Source: DATMRF01 sp035566435 (GTDB lineage: Bacteria; Verrucomicrobiota; Verrucomicrobiia; Limisphaerales; UBA8199). From it: a DNA stretch of 64,000 nucleotides. Location of the stretch: assembly GCA_035566435.1 (NCBI GenBank), contig DATMRF010000012.1, forward strand, positions 6,096 to 70,095, given 5' to 3'. Below are positions 1 through 9,084 of this stretch, piece by piece. The notes below the pieces were generated by a model, which made no database searches, was not told the DNA's origin, and worked only from the letters and a program-made list of their open reading frames with translations. Positions within the stretch are counted from its first letter, which is position 1. The number at the start of each line of letters is the position of its first letter. Position numbers and translations under genes: made by a program.

Positions 1-34
1 TTTTCTTTCGTACGTCACCTTTCCCAATAACACT

Positions 35-1084
35 ATGAAACGCAGAGTCTTCCTCAAAACCGTCGGCGGCGCTGCCGGCGCTGCCGCTCTCGGCCTGCCC
101 CAAATCCTCGATGCCGCCGAACCCGTCGAAAAAGTCGCCGGCCTGCCCCGCCGCGTCCTGGGCCGAACCGGCCAGAAACTCTCCGTCGTGGGCTTCCCGG
201 GCCTTTCCCTGACCCATTGCGACCAGGAAAAAAGCACCGCCGCACTGCACAACGCCTTCGAACGCGGCGTCAACTACTTCGACGTTGCCCCCAACTACGG
301 CAACGGCGACGCCGAAATTAAAATGGGCATCGGCCTCCAGGGCCTTGACCGCTCGAGATACTTCCTCGCCTGCAAAACCCACAAACGCGACGCCGCCGGC
401 GCCCAGATGGAACTCGACCGCTCCCTCCAGCGTCTCAAGACCGATCACTTCGACCTCTACCAACTCCACCACCTCGTCCGCCCCGCCGAAGTCAAGCAAG
501 TCTTCGGCCCCGACGGCGCCATGGAACCCATCGTCAAGGCCAAAAAGGAAGGCAAAATCAAATACATCGGCTTCTCGGCGCATACCACCAAGGCCGCCCT
601 CGAAGCGATGAAGACCTTCCCCTTCGACTCCGTCATGTTCCCCATCAACTTCGTCGAATACTACACCCGCAATTTCGGCAAGGAAATCCTCGCCCTGGCC
701 AACGAACGAAGCGCCGGCGTCCTCGCCATCAAACCCCTCTCCTGGGGCACCTGGCCAAAAGACACCCCTAAAAACCGTGAGTGGTGGTACGCCTCCGTCG
801 AGCAACCCGCCCAGGTCGAACTCGCCGTCCGGTTCAGCCTCTCCCAAAAGGGGGTTGTCGCCGCCATCCCCACCTCCTTCGTCGAACTCCTGGACCGCAC
901 CATCGAAGCCGCCAAAGCCTTCAAACCCCTCGATGCGCCCGCCATCGCGCAGCTCCAGGAGATGGCCGCCAACCGCGGCTCGATTTTCATCGCCGAAGAA
1001 AACCAGGTCGCGTTCAACCACCCGCACGGCAACCCGGCTTATCCTCATAGCCCCCACGAAGACCACGGAGCTGAATGGGTCTGA
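35..1084 (+). CDS. Tat-exported aldo/keto reductase
   Basis: A 349-residue aldo/keto reductase family protein. The N-terminus (MKRRVFLKTVGGAAGAAALG) is a twin-arginine signal followed by an Ala/Gly-rich hydrophobic stretch, so export to the periplasm is likely. The catalytic tetrad of the family is visible as Asp83, Tyr88 (FDVAPNYG), Lys114 (ACKTHK) and His145 (YQLHH). Members reduce carbonyls with NAD(P)H in a TIM barrel; the substrate here is unknown. In Verrucomicrobiota and Planctomycetota such Tat-exported AKRs often occur beside Gfo/Idh/MocA oxidoreductases, three of which lie further along this window. The start is the first ATG and gives a complete Tat signal. Third codon positions are strongly C-biased, as in the sensor kinase at 2.9 kb. 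Confidence 0.9.
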   Translation: MKRRVFLKTVGGAAGAAALGLPQILDAAEPVEKVAGLPRRVLGRTGQKLSVVGFPGLSLTHCDQEKSTAALHNAFERGVNYFDVAPNYGNGDAEIKMGIGLQGLDRSRYFLACKTHKRDAAGAQMELDRSLQRLKTDHFDLYQLHHLVRPAEVKQVFGPDGAMEPIVKAKKEGKIKYIGFSAHTTKAALEAMKTFPFDSVMFPINFVEYYTRNFGKEILALANERSAGVLAIKPLSWGTWPKDTPKNREWWYASVEQPAQVELAVRFSLSQKGVVAAIPTSFVELLDRTIEAAKAFKPLDAPAIAQLQEMAANRGSIFIAEENQVAFNHPHGNPAYPHSPHEDHGAEWV

Positions 1085-1119
1085 GTTTCTAGACCTTCGA
1101 CTCAATAGCTGAAGGTGGG

Positions 1120-1141
1120 GCCGCGTTGTCCCCAACGCGCC
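1120..1141. repeat. Short dispersed palindrome, copy 1
   Basis: A perfect inverted repeat, CGCGTTG then CAACGCG with a 4-base loop, lies just downstream of the aldo/keto reductase. Closely related palindromes sit near 39867 and 45743, each with a GCGTTG...CAACGC core and a 3-4 base loop, always in an intergenic gap. There is no T-run, so a classical terminator is not supported. Confidence 0.55.
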
Positions 1142-1158
1142 GCATTAATCGGCGTCGC

Positions 1159-2019
1159 TCACCGCTGAAACTCCCACCAATTCGAGGGAGCCCACGCCTC
1201 TTCGTGTGGTTTATTGTCGCGGTTCCAGTGGTGGGCGGTTCGCGGCGGATAAAACAAGTCGCGCCGTTTCACCCGAAGGACATGCCCGTCACAGAATAGG
1301 ACGTTGTAGCCGTCTCCGTGTGGCGGATCCATTTCGCGAAGACTGTGGAGAGAGTCCTCCCAGTGCCACGCGTCGCGCCAAGGGGTCATCGCATAAAGGC
1401 CCAGAGTGGCATTAGGAGCTTCGAGCGGAAACCAACCGTCGGCTCCTATGCGGTATGAGCGGGCATCCGCCACGGCGTACATCTGACTGGGCTCCAGCAC
1501 CTCTGACTCGCGTGGAGAAAAAACCGGTTGCCCGCCTAAACCTAACTTTCCTCTCAACTGGAATGTGGGCGTTCCCACCCACCCGCTCCAGCCATTACCG
1601 ATGATGCCGTTGTTGTTGTAGGCATAACTCGTCCACAAACGGGCGCCGGCCTAGCGAGCCAATGTGTTCGTCGCCCAGAATATCGTCATACCCCGGTTGG
1701 CGATGTAGCTCGGGCAGTTCCACAAGCTGTTCGTCCAACTCACAGGGTTGTAGGGGTGGAGCCGGTCCATCCAGAGCTGGAGCGTGTCCCAGTCGCCCAA
1801 CGATGGGTAGCGGTTATGGTCGGAGACGTACATCGCCAGCGCGATGCCGATTTGTCGCAAATGGTTTTTGCAGGCGGCATCCTGTCCCTTCGCCTTGGCG
1901 CGCGAAAGTGCCGGCAGCAGCACGGAAGCCAGAATGCCGATGAGCGCGATCACCACCAGTAGCTCTAATAGCGTAAACCCAGCTCGCGTCTGTTCGTGAG
2001 ATCCCAGCAGCATAATCAA
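1159..2019 (-). pseudogene. Prepilin-type (H-X9-DG) protein interrupted by an in-frame amber codon
   Basis: The upstream part (1651-2019) begins with a class III signal peptide and type IV pilin-like helix, AGFTLLELLVVIALIGILAS, then ALSRAKAKGQ. The downstream part (1159-1638) carries the C-terminal signature HGDGYNVLFCDGHV, which is the H-X9-DG motif of these proteins. Both parts are in the same frame and separated only by TAG at 1651-1653 plus four sense codons. Joined, they give about 286 residues, normal for Verrucomicrobial pseudopilin-like proteins. The simplest reading is a nonsense mutation in a once intact gene. A sequence error or suppressed amber codon are alternatives. Independent translation of the second part would need a TTG start with no obvious ribosome site. 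Confidence 0.8.
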
Positions 2020-2163
2020 TTTGACATCGCTCGGAGCTTTGCGTCACACCGAAGCTCCCAACCCCGCTGTCGTCAATCTCCTCCAACCAGCGGTTACCGC
2101 TTGCCAGGCACGTCTCCCCCACTATCCCATCCCCCATCCATCCCTCCACCTTCTCCCCCACCC

Positions 2164-2475
2164 TCACCGCTGCTGGTTCCCAGTGACTCCCCCGGCCGCG
2201 CGGGGTCGCTCCACCCCAACGGCTCCGGCCTCCGGGTCGCGTTCAGGCGCCGGAACTGCTAGCGCCGCGTCGAGTCGAACCACCTGCCCCATTTCCGCGT
2301 TTAGTCTGCGTCCCCAATCCATGTCGACAGGGCTTACCTCAGCCTCGCTCGGGAATACGAACCATCTCTGGTCCTCAGCTTCCGCCAGATTCATTCTCAG
2401 CTTGCGATACACCCTGCGTTCGTACTCGAAGCAGGTGCCCGCAGCCAGTTCACGAAACTTTGCCCGCTTATCCAT
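2164..2475 (-). CDS. Small hypothetical protein
   Basis: About 103 residues starting MDKRAKFRELAAGTCFEYERR. I chose the ATG at 2475 because it is preceded by a purine-rich AGGAGAAGGGTGG stretch, while the longer form adds an unconvincing leader. The N-terminal half looks like a folded domain with alternating charged and hydrophobic residues (FVFPSEAEVSPVDMDWGRR). The last 30 residues are Pro/Ala/Gly/Arg-rich and probably disordered. No known family is recognised and no function is proposed. It is transcribed divergently from the large sensor kinase at 2870, and the gap between them contains two spaced palindromes (2582-2618). Confidence 0.55.
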   Translation of the reverse strand: MDKRAKFRELAAGTCFEYERRVYRKLRMNLAEAEDQRWFVFPSEAEVSPVDMDWGRRLNAEMGQVVRLDAALAVPAPERDPEAGAVGVERPRAAGGVTGNQQR

Positions 2476-2581
2476 ATTTCCACCCTTCTCCTGATAAAAG
2501 TCGCCCACCATCCCCCAATTGCTAAGCAATGCGCTTGCCAATGTGAAACCCTCGGAAAATCACACCCCGGCACTCTATTTC

Positions 2582-2618
2582 TGCGTGAGCCTCACGCATA
2601 TTGCGTGGATTTCACGCA
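2582..2618. promoter_or_regulatory. Pair of 17-bp palindromes, operator-like
   Basis: Two 17-bp inverted repeats lie side by side: TGCGTGAGCCTCACGCA at 2582-2598 and TGCGTGGATTTCACGCA at 2602-2618. Their starts are 20 bp apart, about two helical turns, so proteins bound to both would sit on the same face of the DNA. They lie in the 328-bp gap between the divergent small gene (start 2475) and the sensor kinase (start 2870), a normal place for an operator. The binding factor is unknown. Nothing else was recognised in this gap. Confidence 0.5.
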
Positions 2619-2869
2619 GAGCCTACCAACAGTTCGCCGCCCGGGACCTCCTCCCCTGCGTCCAGCCGGTCCTTACGCGCCATCAGCGCTTGTCCCTCTG
2701 ACATCCCCTTGTCCGTTAGCCTTTATACCTTAACCTTCGCCGCTTACCCGCCCTCCAAAAGAAACTTCTCGCCTTCCATGCCCGACCTGTTTAAATCAGT
2801 CCCACCGCATGGCTATGCTCAGCCGCGTTCCGGCTCGGGCCATGCTTTTGTACTGACAAGAACCGAATA

Positions 2870-5800
2870 ATGACCAACGCCGCCGATCAAAAGCTCCGCG
2901 TCCTGTTTCTGGAGGACGACCCCCAGGACCGCGAACTGGTCGAAAGAACCCTTGCTTCCGAAGGTCTTCCTTGCTCATTCACCTTCGCCAGTACCCAGCA
3001 GGAGTTCGAATCCGCCCTCGCCCGCCTCGACCTCGACCTCATCCTCTCCGATTACACCCTGCCTTCCTACAGCGGCCCCGCGGCCCTCGCCGCTGCCAAA
3101 AAACTGCGTCCGGACCTCCCTCTGATTTTCGTCTCCGGAACCCTCGGCGAAGAACGCGCCGTCGAAATCCTCAAGTCCGGTGCCACCGATTACGTCGCCA
3201 AAGAGACCCTCACCCGCCTCGCCCCGGCCGTCCGCCGCGCCTTGCAGGAAACCGCGCAACGCCGCACGCAACACCAGGCCGAAGCCGGCCTCCGCGCCAG
3301 CGAGCAGCGCCTGCGCATCCTCTTCGAATTCGCTCCGGACGCCTACTACCTCCACGACCTTAAGGGCAATATTGTCGATGGCAACAAAGCCGCCGAGGCC
3401 ATGCTCGGCTACCCGCGCGAAGAACTCGTCGGCAAAAACCTTCTCCAGATCAATCTCCTCGCCCCGGAGGACCTTCCCCGCATCGCCGAAGCCCTGGCCC
3501 AAAACGCCCAGGGAAAAACCACCGGACCGCTCGAATTCACCGTTCGCCGAAAAGACGGCGCCCAGCTTGTCCTCGAAACCCGCGCCTACCCTGTCCTCAT
3601 TCAGGACCAGGTCCTCGTCCTGGGCATTGCCCGCGACATCACCGACCGCAAACGTTCCCTCCAAACCATCCAAACCAGCCAGCGCCTCCTCAAGGCCACC
3701 CTCGACAATATCCCCGACCCTGTCTGGTTCAAGGACGCCCAGGGCCGCTACCTGGCCAACAACGAGCCGCACGCCCGCTTCTTCGGCCGCAGACCCGAAG
3801 AGGTCCTCGGCAAAACCTTCGCCGAGCTCATGCCGCGCCAGGCCCAGGCCATCGGCGAGGCAGATGCCGGCGTTCTCGCCACCGGCAAGCCCAGCTCCGT
3901 CGAGGAGCGCCTCACCGACGCCCAGGGCAACGTCCGCTGGTTCGAGACCATGAAGTCCGCCGTGCTCGATGACCACGGCCGCGTCACCGGCACCGTCGGC
4001 ATCGCCCGCGAAATCACCGATCGCATGCGCGCCCACCAGCAGATTAAAGCTTCCGAAGAGCGCTTCCGCTCCGTCTGGGAAAACTCCATCGACGGCATGC
4101 GCCTCCTCGACCGCGCCGGCCGGATCATCGCCGTCAACGACGCCTACTGCCGTCTCGTCAAGATGCCCCGCGAACGCCTCGTCGGCGAACTCTTCAGCAT
4201 CGTGTACCAGGAACACGGCGCCGGCGACTCCATGGAAGTTTACCGCCACCGCTTCGACACCGGCACGATTATCCCCCGGCTCCAGGCCAAAGTGAAACTC
4301 TGGAACTCAAATGAACTCGACCTCGACATCTCCAGTTCCTTTATCGAAATGGGCGATCGCGGCAAGCTCGTCTTCAGCATCTTTCGCGATATCACCCAAA
4401 GCCGCGCCGCCGAACTCCGCGGCACCGCCTTCTCCCGCCTCGGCCAGCTCCTCAGCGCCGCTAAAACCGCCCGCGAGGCCGGCGAAGTTATCGTCGAAGT
4501 CGCTGACCAATTGCTTGGCTGGGACGCCTGCTGGTTCGGCCTCTATTCCCAGGCCGAAGACAAGCTTCACCACGTCCTCAACATGGACACCATCAATGGT
4601 CAGCGCACTGACGTCGCGCCCGCCCCTCATACCGACTTCCTTACGCCGACAGCCCGTCACGTTCTCCTCTTTGGCGGCCAATTGATTCTTAAGAGCAACG
4701 CCTCCCTCATGCTGCCCGACAGCTTGCCCTTCGGCGATACCAAACGCCCTTCTGCCTCCCTCCTCTTTGTCCCGGTTCGCAACGGCCCCGAGGTCGTCGG
4801 GGTCCTCTCCATCCAAAGTTACAAACCCAAAGCCTACGACCAGCTCAGCCTTGATACCCTCCAGGCCCTCGCCGATCATTGCGGCGCCGCCCTCGACCGC
4901 ATCCGCGCCCAGGAAAACCTCCTCGCCACTCAGCAGCGCTTCACCCATCTCCTCGAAGAAAGCCCCGCCGTCATCTACTCCCTCAAAGTCGATGGCCAAA
5001 CCCTCGTCCCCGCCTGGCTCAGCAGCAACGTCCACCAGTTGCTCGGCTTCACCGTCGAAGAAGCCTCCCACCCCGATTGGTGGCCCCAGCACCTCCATCC
5101 CGATGACCGCCCCGCTGCCGCCGAACACTTCTCCGCCCTCCGCCGCTTCAAACAACTGACCCGCGACTACCGCCTCCGCCATAAAAATGGCGACTACCGC
5201 TGGATTCGCGACGAGCAACGCCTCATCTCTGACCCCTCCGGCCGCCCCGTCGAGGTCGTCGGCTCTTGGGTCGATATCACCGAACGCAAGGGACTCGAGG
5301 ATCTCCTCCGCCAATCTCAAAAACTCGAAGCTGTCGGCCTCCTCGCCGGCGGCATCGCGCATGACTTCAACAACCTCATCGCCGTCATGCGCGGCAACGC
5401 GGATCTCCTCCTCCTCGATGCCGACCTGTACCCCGACCAGGCCAGGGATTCCCTCATTCAAATCACCACCGCCGCCGGCCGCGCCGCCAACCTCACTCGC
5501 CAGTTGCTCGCCTTTGGCCGTAAACAGGTCATCCAATCCCAGCCGCTCCTCCTCAACGAGGTCGTCTCCAACCTCGCCAAAATGCTCAAACGCGTCATCG
5601 GCGAAAACATCGAACTCCTGTGCCACGACGCCCCCGACCTCCCCTTCGTCAACGCGGATCCCGGCATGATGGAACAGGTCCTCCTCAACCTCGTCATCAA
5701 TGCCCGCGACGCCATGCCCCAGGGCGGCCAACTCCATATCTCCACCGATAAAACCCAACTCGACGAAGCCGCCGCCCACACCAACCCCGAAGCGCGGGCC

Positions 5801-6457
5801 GGTGACTTTGTTACCTTGAGCGTTCGCGATACCGGCGCCGGCATCGCCCCGGAACACCTGACCCGCATCTTCGAACCCTTCTTCACCACCAAACAACCCG
5901 GCAAAGGCACCGGCCTCGGCCTGGCGACCGCCTACGGCATAGTCAAACAGCACCAGGGCTGGCTCGAGGTCGCCAGCTCCCCCGGCCAGGGCGCCACCTT
6001 CAAAATCTTTCTCCCCGCCGCCGCTGCTCCCGCTGCCGTCCCTGCCGCCAAAACCGAGCCCGCCCCACGCGGCGGCACCGAAACCATTCTCCTCGTCGAA
6101 GACGAGTTCGCCGTCCGCATGATCACCCGCCGCATCCTCGAAAACTTCGGCTACAAGGTCCACGACGCTTCCCAGGCCCGCGAGGCCCGCGACCTCTGGA
6201 CCCGCTCCCACGACAAAATCCACCTCCTCCTGACCGACATTGTCATGCCCGAAGGCACCACCGGCCGCGAACTCGCCGACCAACTCCGCGCCCACCGCCC
6301 CGGGCTCAAAGTCGTCTTCATGAGCGGCTACAGCCCCGAAGTCGCCGGCAAAGACACCGCCTTCTTCCGCCGCGCCGGAAACTACTTCATCCAAAAACCC
6401 TTCTCTTCAAAAACCCTGCTCGAAGCCGTCCGCCGATGCCTCGACGAGAAAAGCTGA
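2870..6457 (+). CDS. Hybrid sensor histidine kinase (REC-PAS-PAS-PAS-GAF-PAS-HisKA-HATPase-REC)
   Basis: A 1195-residue soluble hybrid kinase with no membrane segment. In order: a receiver domain (about 8-128, phosphoacceptor Asp61 in LILSDYTLP), three PAS domains (about 145-265, 270-390, 395-510), a GAF domain (about 520-690), a fourth PAS with PAC segment (about 695-810), a HisKA domain with the phosphorylated His near residue 831 in GGIAHDFNN, an ATPase domain with N-box LVINARDAM and G-boxes DTGAGIAPEH and GKGTGLGL, and a C-terminal receiver (Asp near 1123 in LLLTDIVMP). It should pass phosphate from the sensed signal to the C-terminal receiver; the ligand is unknown. No cognate output regulator is adjacent. 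Strong third-position C bias leaves long antisense frames open, which are not genes. Confidence 0.93.
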   Translation: MTNAADQKLRVLFLEDDPQDRELVERTLASEGLPCSFTFASTQQEFESALARLDLDLILSDYTLPSYSGPAALAAAKKLRPDLPLIFVSGTLGEERAVEILKSGATDYVAKETLTRLAPAVRRALQETAQRRTQHQAEAGLRASEQRLRILFEFAPDAYYLHDLKGNIVDGNKAAEAMLGYPREELVGKNLLQINLLAPEDLPRIAEALAQNAQGKTTGPLEFTVRRKDGAQLVLETRAYPVLIQDQVLVLGIARDITDRKRSLQTIQTSQRLLKATLDNIPDPVWFKDAQGRYLANNEPHARFFGRRPEEVLGKTFAELMPRQAQAIGEADAGVLATGKPSSVEERLTDAQGNVRWFETMKSAVLDDHGRVTGTVGIAREITDRMRAHQQIKASEERFRSVWENSIDGMRLLDRAGRIIAVNDAYCRLVKMPRERLVGELFSIVYQEHGAGDSMEVYRHRFDTGTIIPRLQAKVKLWNSNELDLDISSSFIEMGDRGKLVFSIFRDITQSRAAELRGTAFSRLGQLLSAAKTAREAGEVIVEVADQLLGWDACWFGLYSQAEDKLHHVLNMDTINGQRTDVAPAPHTDFLTPTARHVLLFGGQLILKSNASLMLPDSLPFGDTKRPSASLLFVPVRNGPEVVGVLSIQSYKPKAYDQLSLDTLQALADHCGAALDRIRAQENLLATQQRFTHLLEESPAVIYSLKVDGQTLVPAWLSSNVHQLLGFTVEEASHPDWWPQHLHPDDRPAAAEHFSALRRFKQLTRDYRLRHKNGDYRWIRDEQRLISDPSGRPVEVVGSWVDITERKGLEDLLRQSQKLEAVGLLAGGIAHDFNNLIAVMRGNADLLLLDADLYPDQARDSLIQITTAAGRAANLTRQLLAFGRKQVIQSQPLLLNEVVSNLAKMLKRVIGENIELLCHDAPDLPFVNADPGMMEQVLLNLVINARDAMPQGGQLHISTDKTQLDEAAAHTNPEARAGDFVTLSVRDTGAGIAPEHLTRIFEPFFTTKQPGKGTGLGLATAYGIVKQHQGWLEVASSPGQGATFKIFLPAAAAPAAVPAAKTEPAPRGGTETILLVEDEFAVRMITRRILENFGYKVHDASQAREARDLWTRSHDKIHLLLTDIVMPEGTTGRELADQLRAHRPGLKVVFMSGYSPEVAGKDTAFFRRAGNYFIQKPFSSKTLLEAVRRCLDEKS

Positions 6458-6654
6458 TTTTTGATAGCTCAAGCCAGCCCAAGTCCCCCTTCACCCAGGC
6501 TGAGCCAATCGCCGGCCACCGAACACTGACCACCGCTCACTACTTGCTGATTACTGACTACTGGTCACTCATTAGTGCTCCCCGCCATGTTTCAAGCCTT
6601 CTGCGCCCTTCCGCGTCTTCCTCGTGTTCCGTGGTCGAATTCCCTCCGTTCCGC

Positions 6655-6695
6655 CCTTGCGCCTTTGCACCTTTGCGCCTTTGCGTTAAACGCGG
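6655..6695. repeat. Low-complexity 'CCTTTGCG' intergenic repeat
   Basis: Within the 256-bp gap between the kinase and the glycosyltransferase the phrase CCTTTGC[GA] recurs about every 9-10 bases. A similar phrase (GTCTTTGCGTTAA) is found near 62150. No coding potential is supported in the gap. The function is unknown. Confidence 0.4.
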
Positions 6696-6713
6696 CTCTC
6701 CCGCAATCAAGGT

Positions 6714-7385
6714 TCAAAAATCTCTGCCCCACCACCACTTCAACCACCTCACCGCGTCGCGCACCGGATGTATCTTGCTCTGCTCGTCCTTGTAGATCGC
6801 CCGGACCGGCACGAATTCGACCTCCAGCCCAGCCCGAACGAACGCCAGCAACACCTCCGACTCGATCTCAAAATGCGTTGCCGAAATCCTCAGCCCGGCC
6901 CATGCGGAAAGCTTCATCAACCGAAACCCGCACTGCGAATCCGGCAGCAGCCGGCCGGCCGTTACAGTCAACCGCCGGCTCATCCAGTGGTTTACCCGGC
7001 GCCGCAACCACGGCATCGACCCCGCCTTGCCCATGCGGTTCCCCACAACCAGAGGGGCCGAGGTCCGCTCCGCACACCGAAAAAAAATGGGAATGTCCTC
7101 CGGTGAATGCTGGCCGTCTCCATCCATCGTTAGCGCCCAGGAAAACCCACGCTCGAACGCCCGGCGCCAGCCGGCCTGCAACGCCGCACCCTTCCCCCGC
7201 GCGGCCCCGTTCCGCAGGACCTCCGCCCCGGCCGCCTGCGCCATCGAGCCGGTCGCGTCGCTCGACCCGTCATCCACTACCAGCACCGCGGGAACGCGCC
7301 GCCGAACCTCTTGAACCAACGGCCCGATCGTCGCCGCTTCGTTCAGACATGGGATAACCGCCGCGCACTCTGCCTGCCAATCCAT
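6714..7385 (-). CDS. Family 2 glycosyltransferase
   Basis: A 223-residue GT-A fold glycosyltransferase of the dolichyl-phosphate-mannose-synthase-like GT2 group. Visible motifs are AAVIPCLNEAATIGPLV at the N-terminus, the nucleotide-binding VVDDGSSDATGSMA, the metal-binding DGDGQHSPEDI and the acceptor-side GFRLMKLSAW. There are no clear transmembrane helices, so it is probably a cytoplasmic or membrane-peripheral enzyme transferring a sugar from a nucleotide or lipid donor. GT2 enzymes of this size occur in lipid and aryl-polyene-like clusters, and a ketoreductase, acyl carrier protein and lipid exporter follow within 15 kb. Membership of that cluster is inference. Confidence 0.88.
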   Translation of the reverse strand: MDWQAECAAVIPCLNEAATIGPLVQEVRRRVPAVLVVDDGSSDATGSMAQAAGAEVLRNGAARGKGAALQAGWRRAFERGFSWALTMDGDGQHSPEDIPIFFRCAERTSAPLVVGNRMGKAGSMPWLRRRVNHWMSRRLTVTAGRLLPDSQCGFRLMKLSAWAGLRISATHFEIESEVLLAFVRAGLEVEFVPVRAIYKDEQSKIHPVRDAVRWLKWWWGRDF

Positions 7386-7486
7386 GCCCTCAACCTATGG
7401 CAAACCCTATCCCAGCCAAGCCCAAATCACCTCGCAGACGGCCGCGCAGCATGCAACCAGAGCTGCATTCCGCGAGCTCCACAGTT

Positions 7487-8098
7487 TCAATCCAGCCGGT
7501 TAATATGCAAATCCGATTTCACGACCTTCCCCTCGTCAGCCGATACCCAGACCTCTCCGATATCCGCATCGCGACTCGGGTTCCGCAGCTTCGCGGCCCA
7601 AACCTTGACCTTCCAGACCGGTTGCGCCGCTCCACCCTGGCCCAGTACGCCCTCTCCGACCCGCTCGAGATTGAGCTCCGTGGCCGTGGCTTTGATGTTT
7701 TCCAACAGCGGCTCCTTCAGCGCCGTCTTGATCGCCTCGTCCGAATCGACCTTCAGCTTGCTCCGCTCCAGCGGCACGTCGCCGCCTGTGACCGGCTCGA
7801 GCAAACGCCAGGGCCGCTGCACCTTTTGCATTTTGCCTGCCGCAAACTTCACTTCCGTCGCCTTCAGCGTCGCCGTCGGATCATAATAAACGATATGCCA
7901 AATATTCGGCGTGAGGCTGCCGATGGACTTTTCCGATCGGATCTGCACAATCTTATCCTTGCATTGCTCCCCCACGTAGCGATTGCCCTCTTTAATCAAG
8001 TCAAACGCCGTAGGTTCAGCGGCGCGGACTCGCAAGTTCGGCGCGGCCAGAACCACTGCCAGCAGACTCCACTGAAACCACCCGGTTGTAATTTTCAT
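7487..8098 (-). CDS. Secreted hypothetical protein
   Basis: About 203 residues. The start at 8098 (MKITTGWFQWSLLAVVLAA) gives a signal peptide ending near VRAAEP; the upstream alternative adds only seven residues and spoils it. The mature part has a repetitive alternation of short beta strands and charged turns (NIWHIVYYDPTATLKATEVKF; VWKVKVWAAKLR; IGEVWVSADEGKVVKSDLHI). This loosely resembles PepSY-like or beta-sheet periplasmic proteins, but I cannot place it in a family with confidence. It lies between the glycosyltransferase and the ketoreductase, on the same strand as the former. Confidence 0.75.
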   Translation of the reverse strand: MKITTGWFQWSLLAVVLAAPNLRVRAAEPTAFDLIKEGNRYVGEQCKDKIVQIRSEKSIGSLTPNIWHIVYYDPTATLKATEVKFAAGKMQKVQRPWRLLEPVTGGDVPLERSKLKVDSDEAIKTALKEPLLENIKATATELNLERVGEGVLGQGGAAQPVWKVKVWAAKLRNPSRDADIGEVWVSADEGKVVKSDLHINRLD

Positions 8099-8351
8099 GC
8101 CGCGAGTATAGACCGCCACAATGCTCTGGCAACTGCGGAAGGCTCAGCTCCCCTTTCTCGCGGCGGTCATTTGACTTGCGCGACCGCTCCTTTGGCGGCG
8201 ATAATTCCTGCAGAATTTCAACGCAAACACGCATACAATCAGAGGCACAACGCCGCAAACGAGGAGGTCCAGCCGCCTTTTCCGCGCATCATGCGGTTAG
8301 CCTCTATCCTTTAGCCTTTAGCCTTCTCTTCCCCATCGGTTCCGCCCAACT

Positions 8352-9083
8352 ATGAACCCGCGCATTATTCTCATCACGGGCGCAAACGGTGGACTCGGCC
8401 AGGCGATCGCCCGGGCATTCCTCGCCGAATCCGCCCAGACCTATGTCTGGCTCGGGGTCCACACACGCCGCGAAACGGCCGACCAACTCGCCGGCGAGTT
8501 TCCCCAACGCTGCGAAAACATCGAATTGGACGTCAGACGACCAGCGGCCTGGCAAGACGCCGTAGCCCGTATCCTGTCCCGTCACCAGCGGCTCGATGTG
8601 CTGGTGAACAACGCAGGCCGGCATGCCGATGGCCTGCTGGCGACCCTTCCCGCCAGCGCCTGGGAGGAAGTCCGCTCCACCAATCTCGACGGTGCGTTTC
8701 ACGGTTGCCAGGCCGTGCTGCCCGCAATGATTTCCCAGCGCAGCGGCCGCATTGTAAACGTGGCGTCCCTCAGCGCCTTGCTGCCTCCTCCGGGCCAAAC
8801 CAATTATGCGGCCGCGAAGGCCGGGTTGGTCGCGCTGACACAATCCCTGGCCAAGGAGATCGCGCGGCTCAATATCACAGTCAACGCGGTATGTCCCGGT
8901 TTCGTGGAAACCGAAACCCTCAGTGGCTTGGGCCCGGAGGAACGGCAGGCGGCTCTGGCCAAAATCCCTTTGCGCCGGTTCGGCCGGCCGGAGGAAGTCG
9001 CGGCCGCGGTCCGATTTCTGGCTTGTCCCGAAGCCAGTTACATTACAGGCTCAGTATTGAAAGTTGATGGCGGAGTTTTTTAG
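8352..9083 (+). CDS. 3-oxoacyl-ACP reductase-like short-chain dehydrogenase
   Basis: A 243-residue classical SDR of the FabG group. The cofactor motif TGANGGLG is at residues 9-16, NNAG at 86-89, and the catalytic residues are Asn111, Ser139, Tyr152 and Lys156 (YAAAK). The C-terminus, ITGSVLKVDGG, is typical of FabG. It would reduce a 3-oxoacyl chain on an acyl carrier protein with NADPH. The next gene, an acyl carrier protein, starts one base after the stop, so the pair is translationally linked and the reductase probably acts on that carrier. It is probably dedicated to the lipid/pigment-type block rather than being the housekeeping FabG, since no other fatty-acid synthesis genes are adjacent. 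Confidence 0.88.
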   Translation: MNPRIILITGANGGLGQAIARAFLAESAQTYVWLGVHTRRETADQLAGEFPQRCENIELDVRRPAAWQDAVARILSRHQRLDVLVNNAGRHADGLLATLPASAWEEVRSTNLDGAFHGCQAVLPAMISQRSGRIVNVASLSALLPPPGQTNYAAAKAGLVALTQSLAKEIARLNITVNAVCPGFVETETLSGLGPEERQAALAKIPLRRFGRPEEVAAAVRFLACPEASYITGSVLKVDGGVF

Positions 9084-9084
9084 C

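Noticed and set aside
2975..4249. A 424-codon open frame on the minus strand within the sensor kinase
   Set aside because: Same cause as the frame at 4307-6394: it mirrors third-position C bias and shows no domain.
4307..6394. A 695-codon open frame on the minus strand within the sensor kinase
   Set aside because: The kinase on the other strand has a complete set of domains. The antisense frame is open because codon third positions are nearly all C, and its product is Gly/Glu/Val-rich with no recognisable domain.
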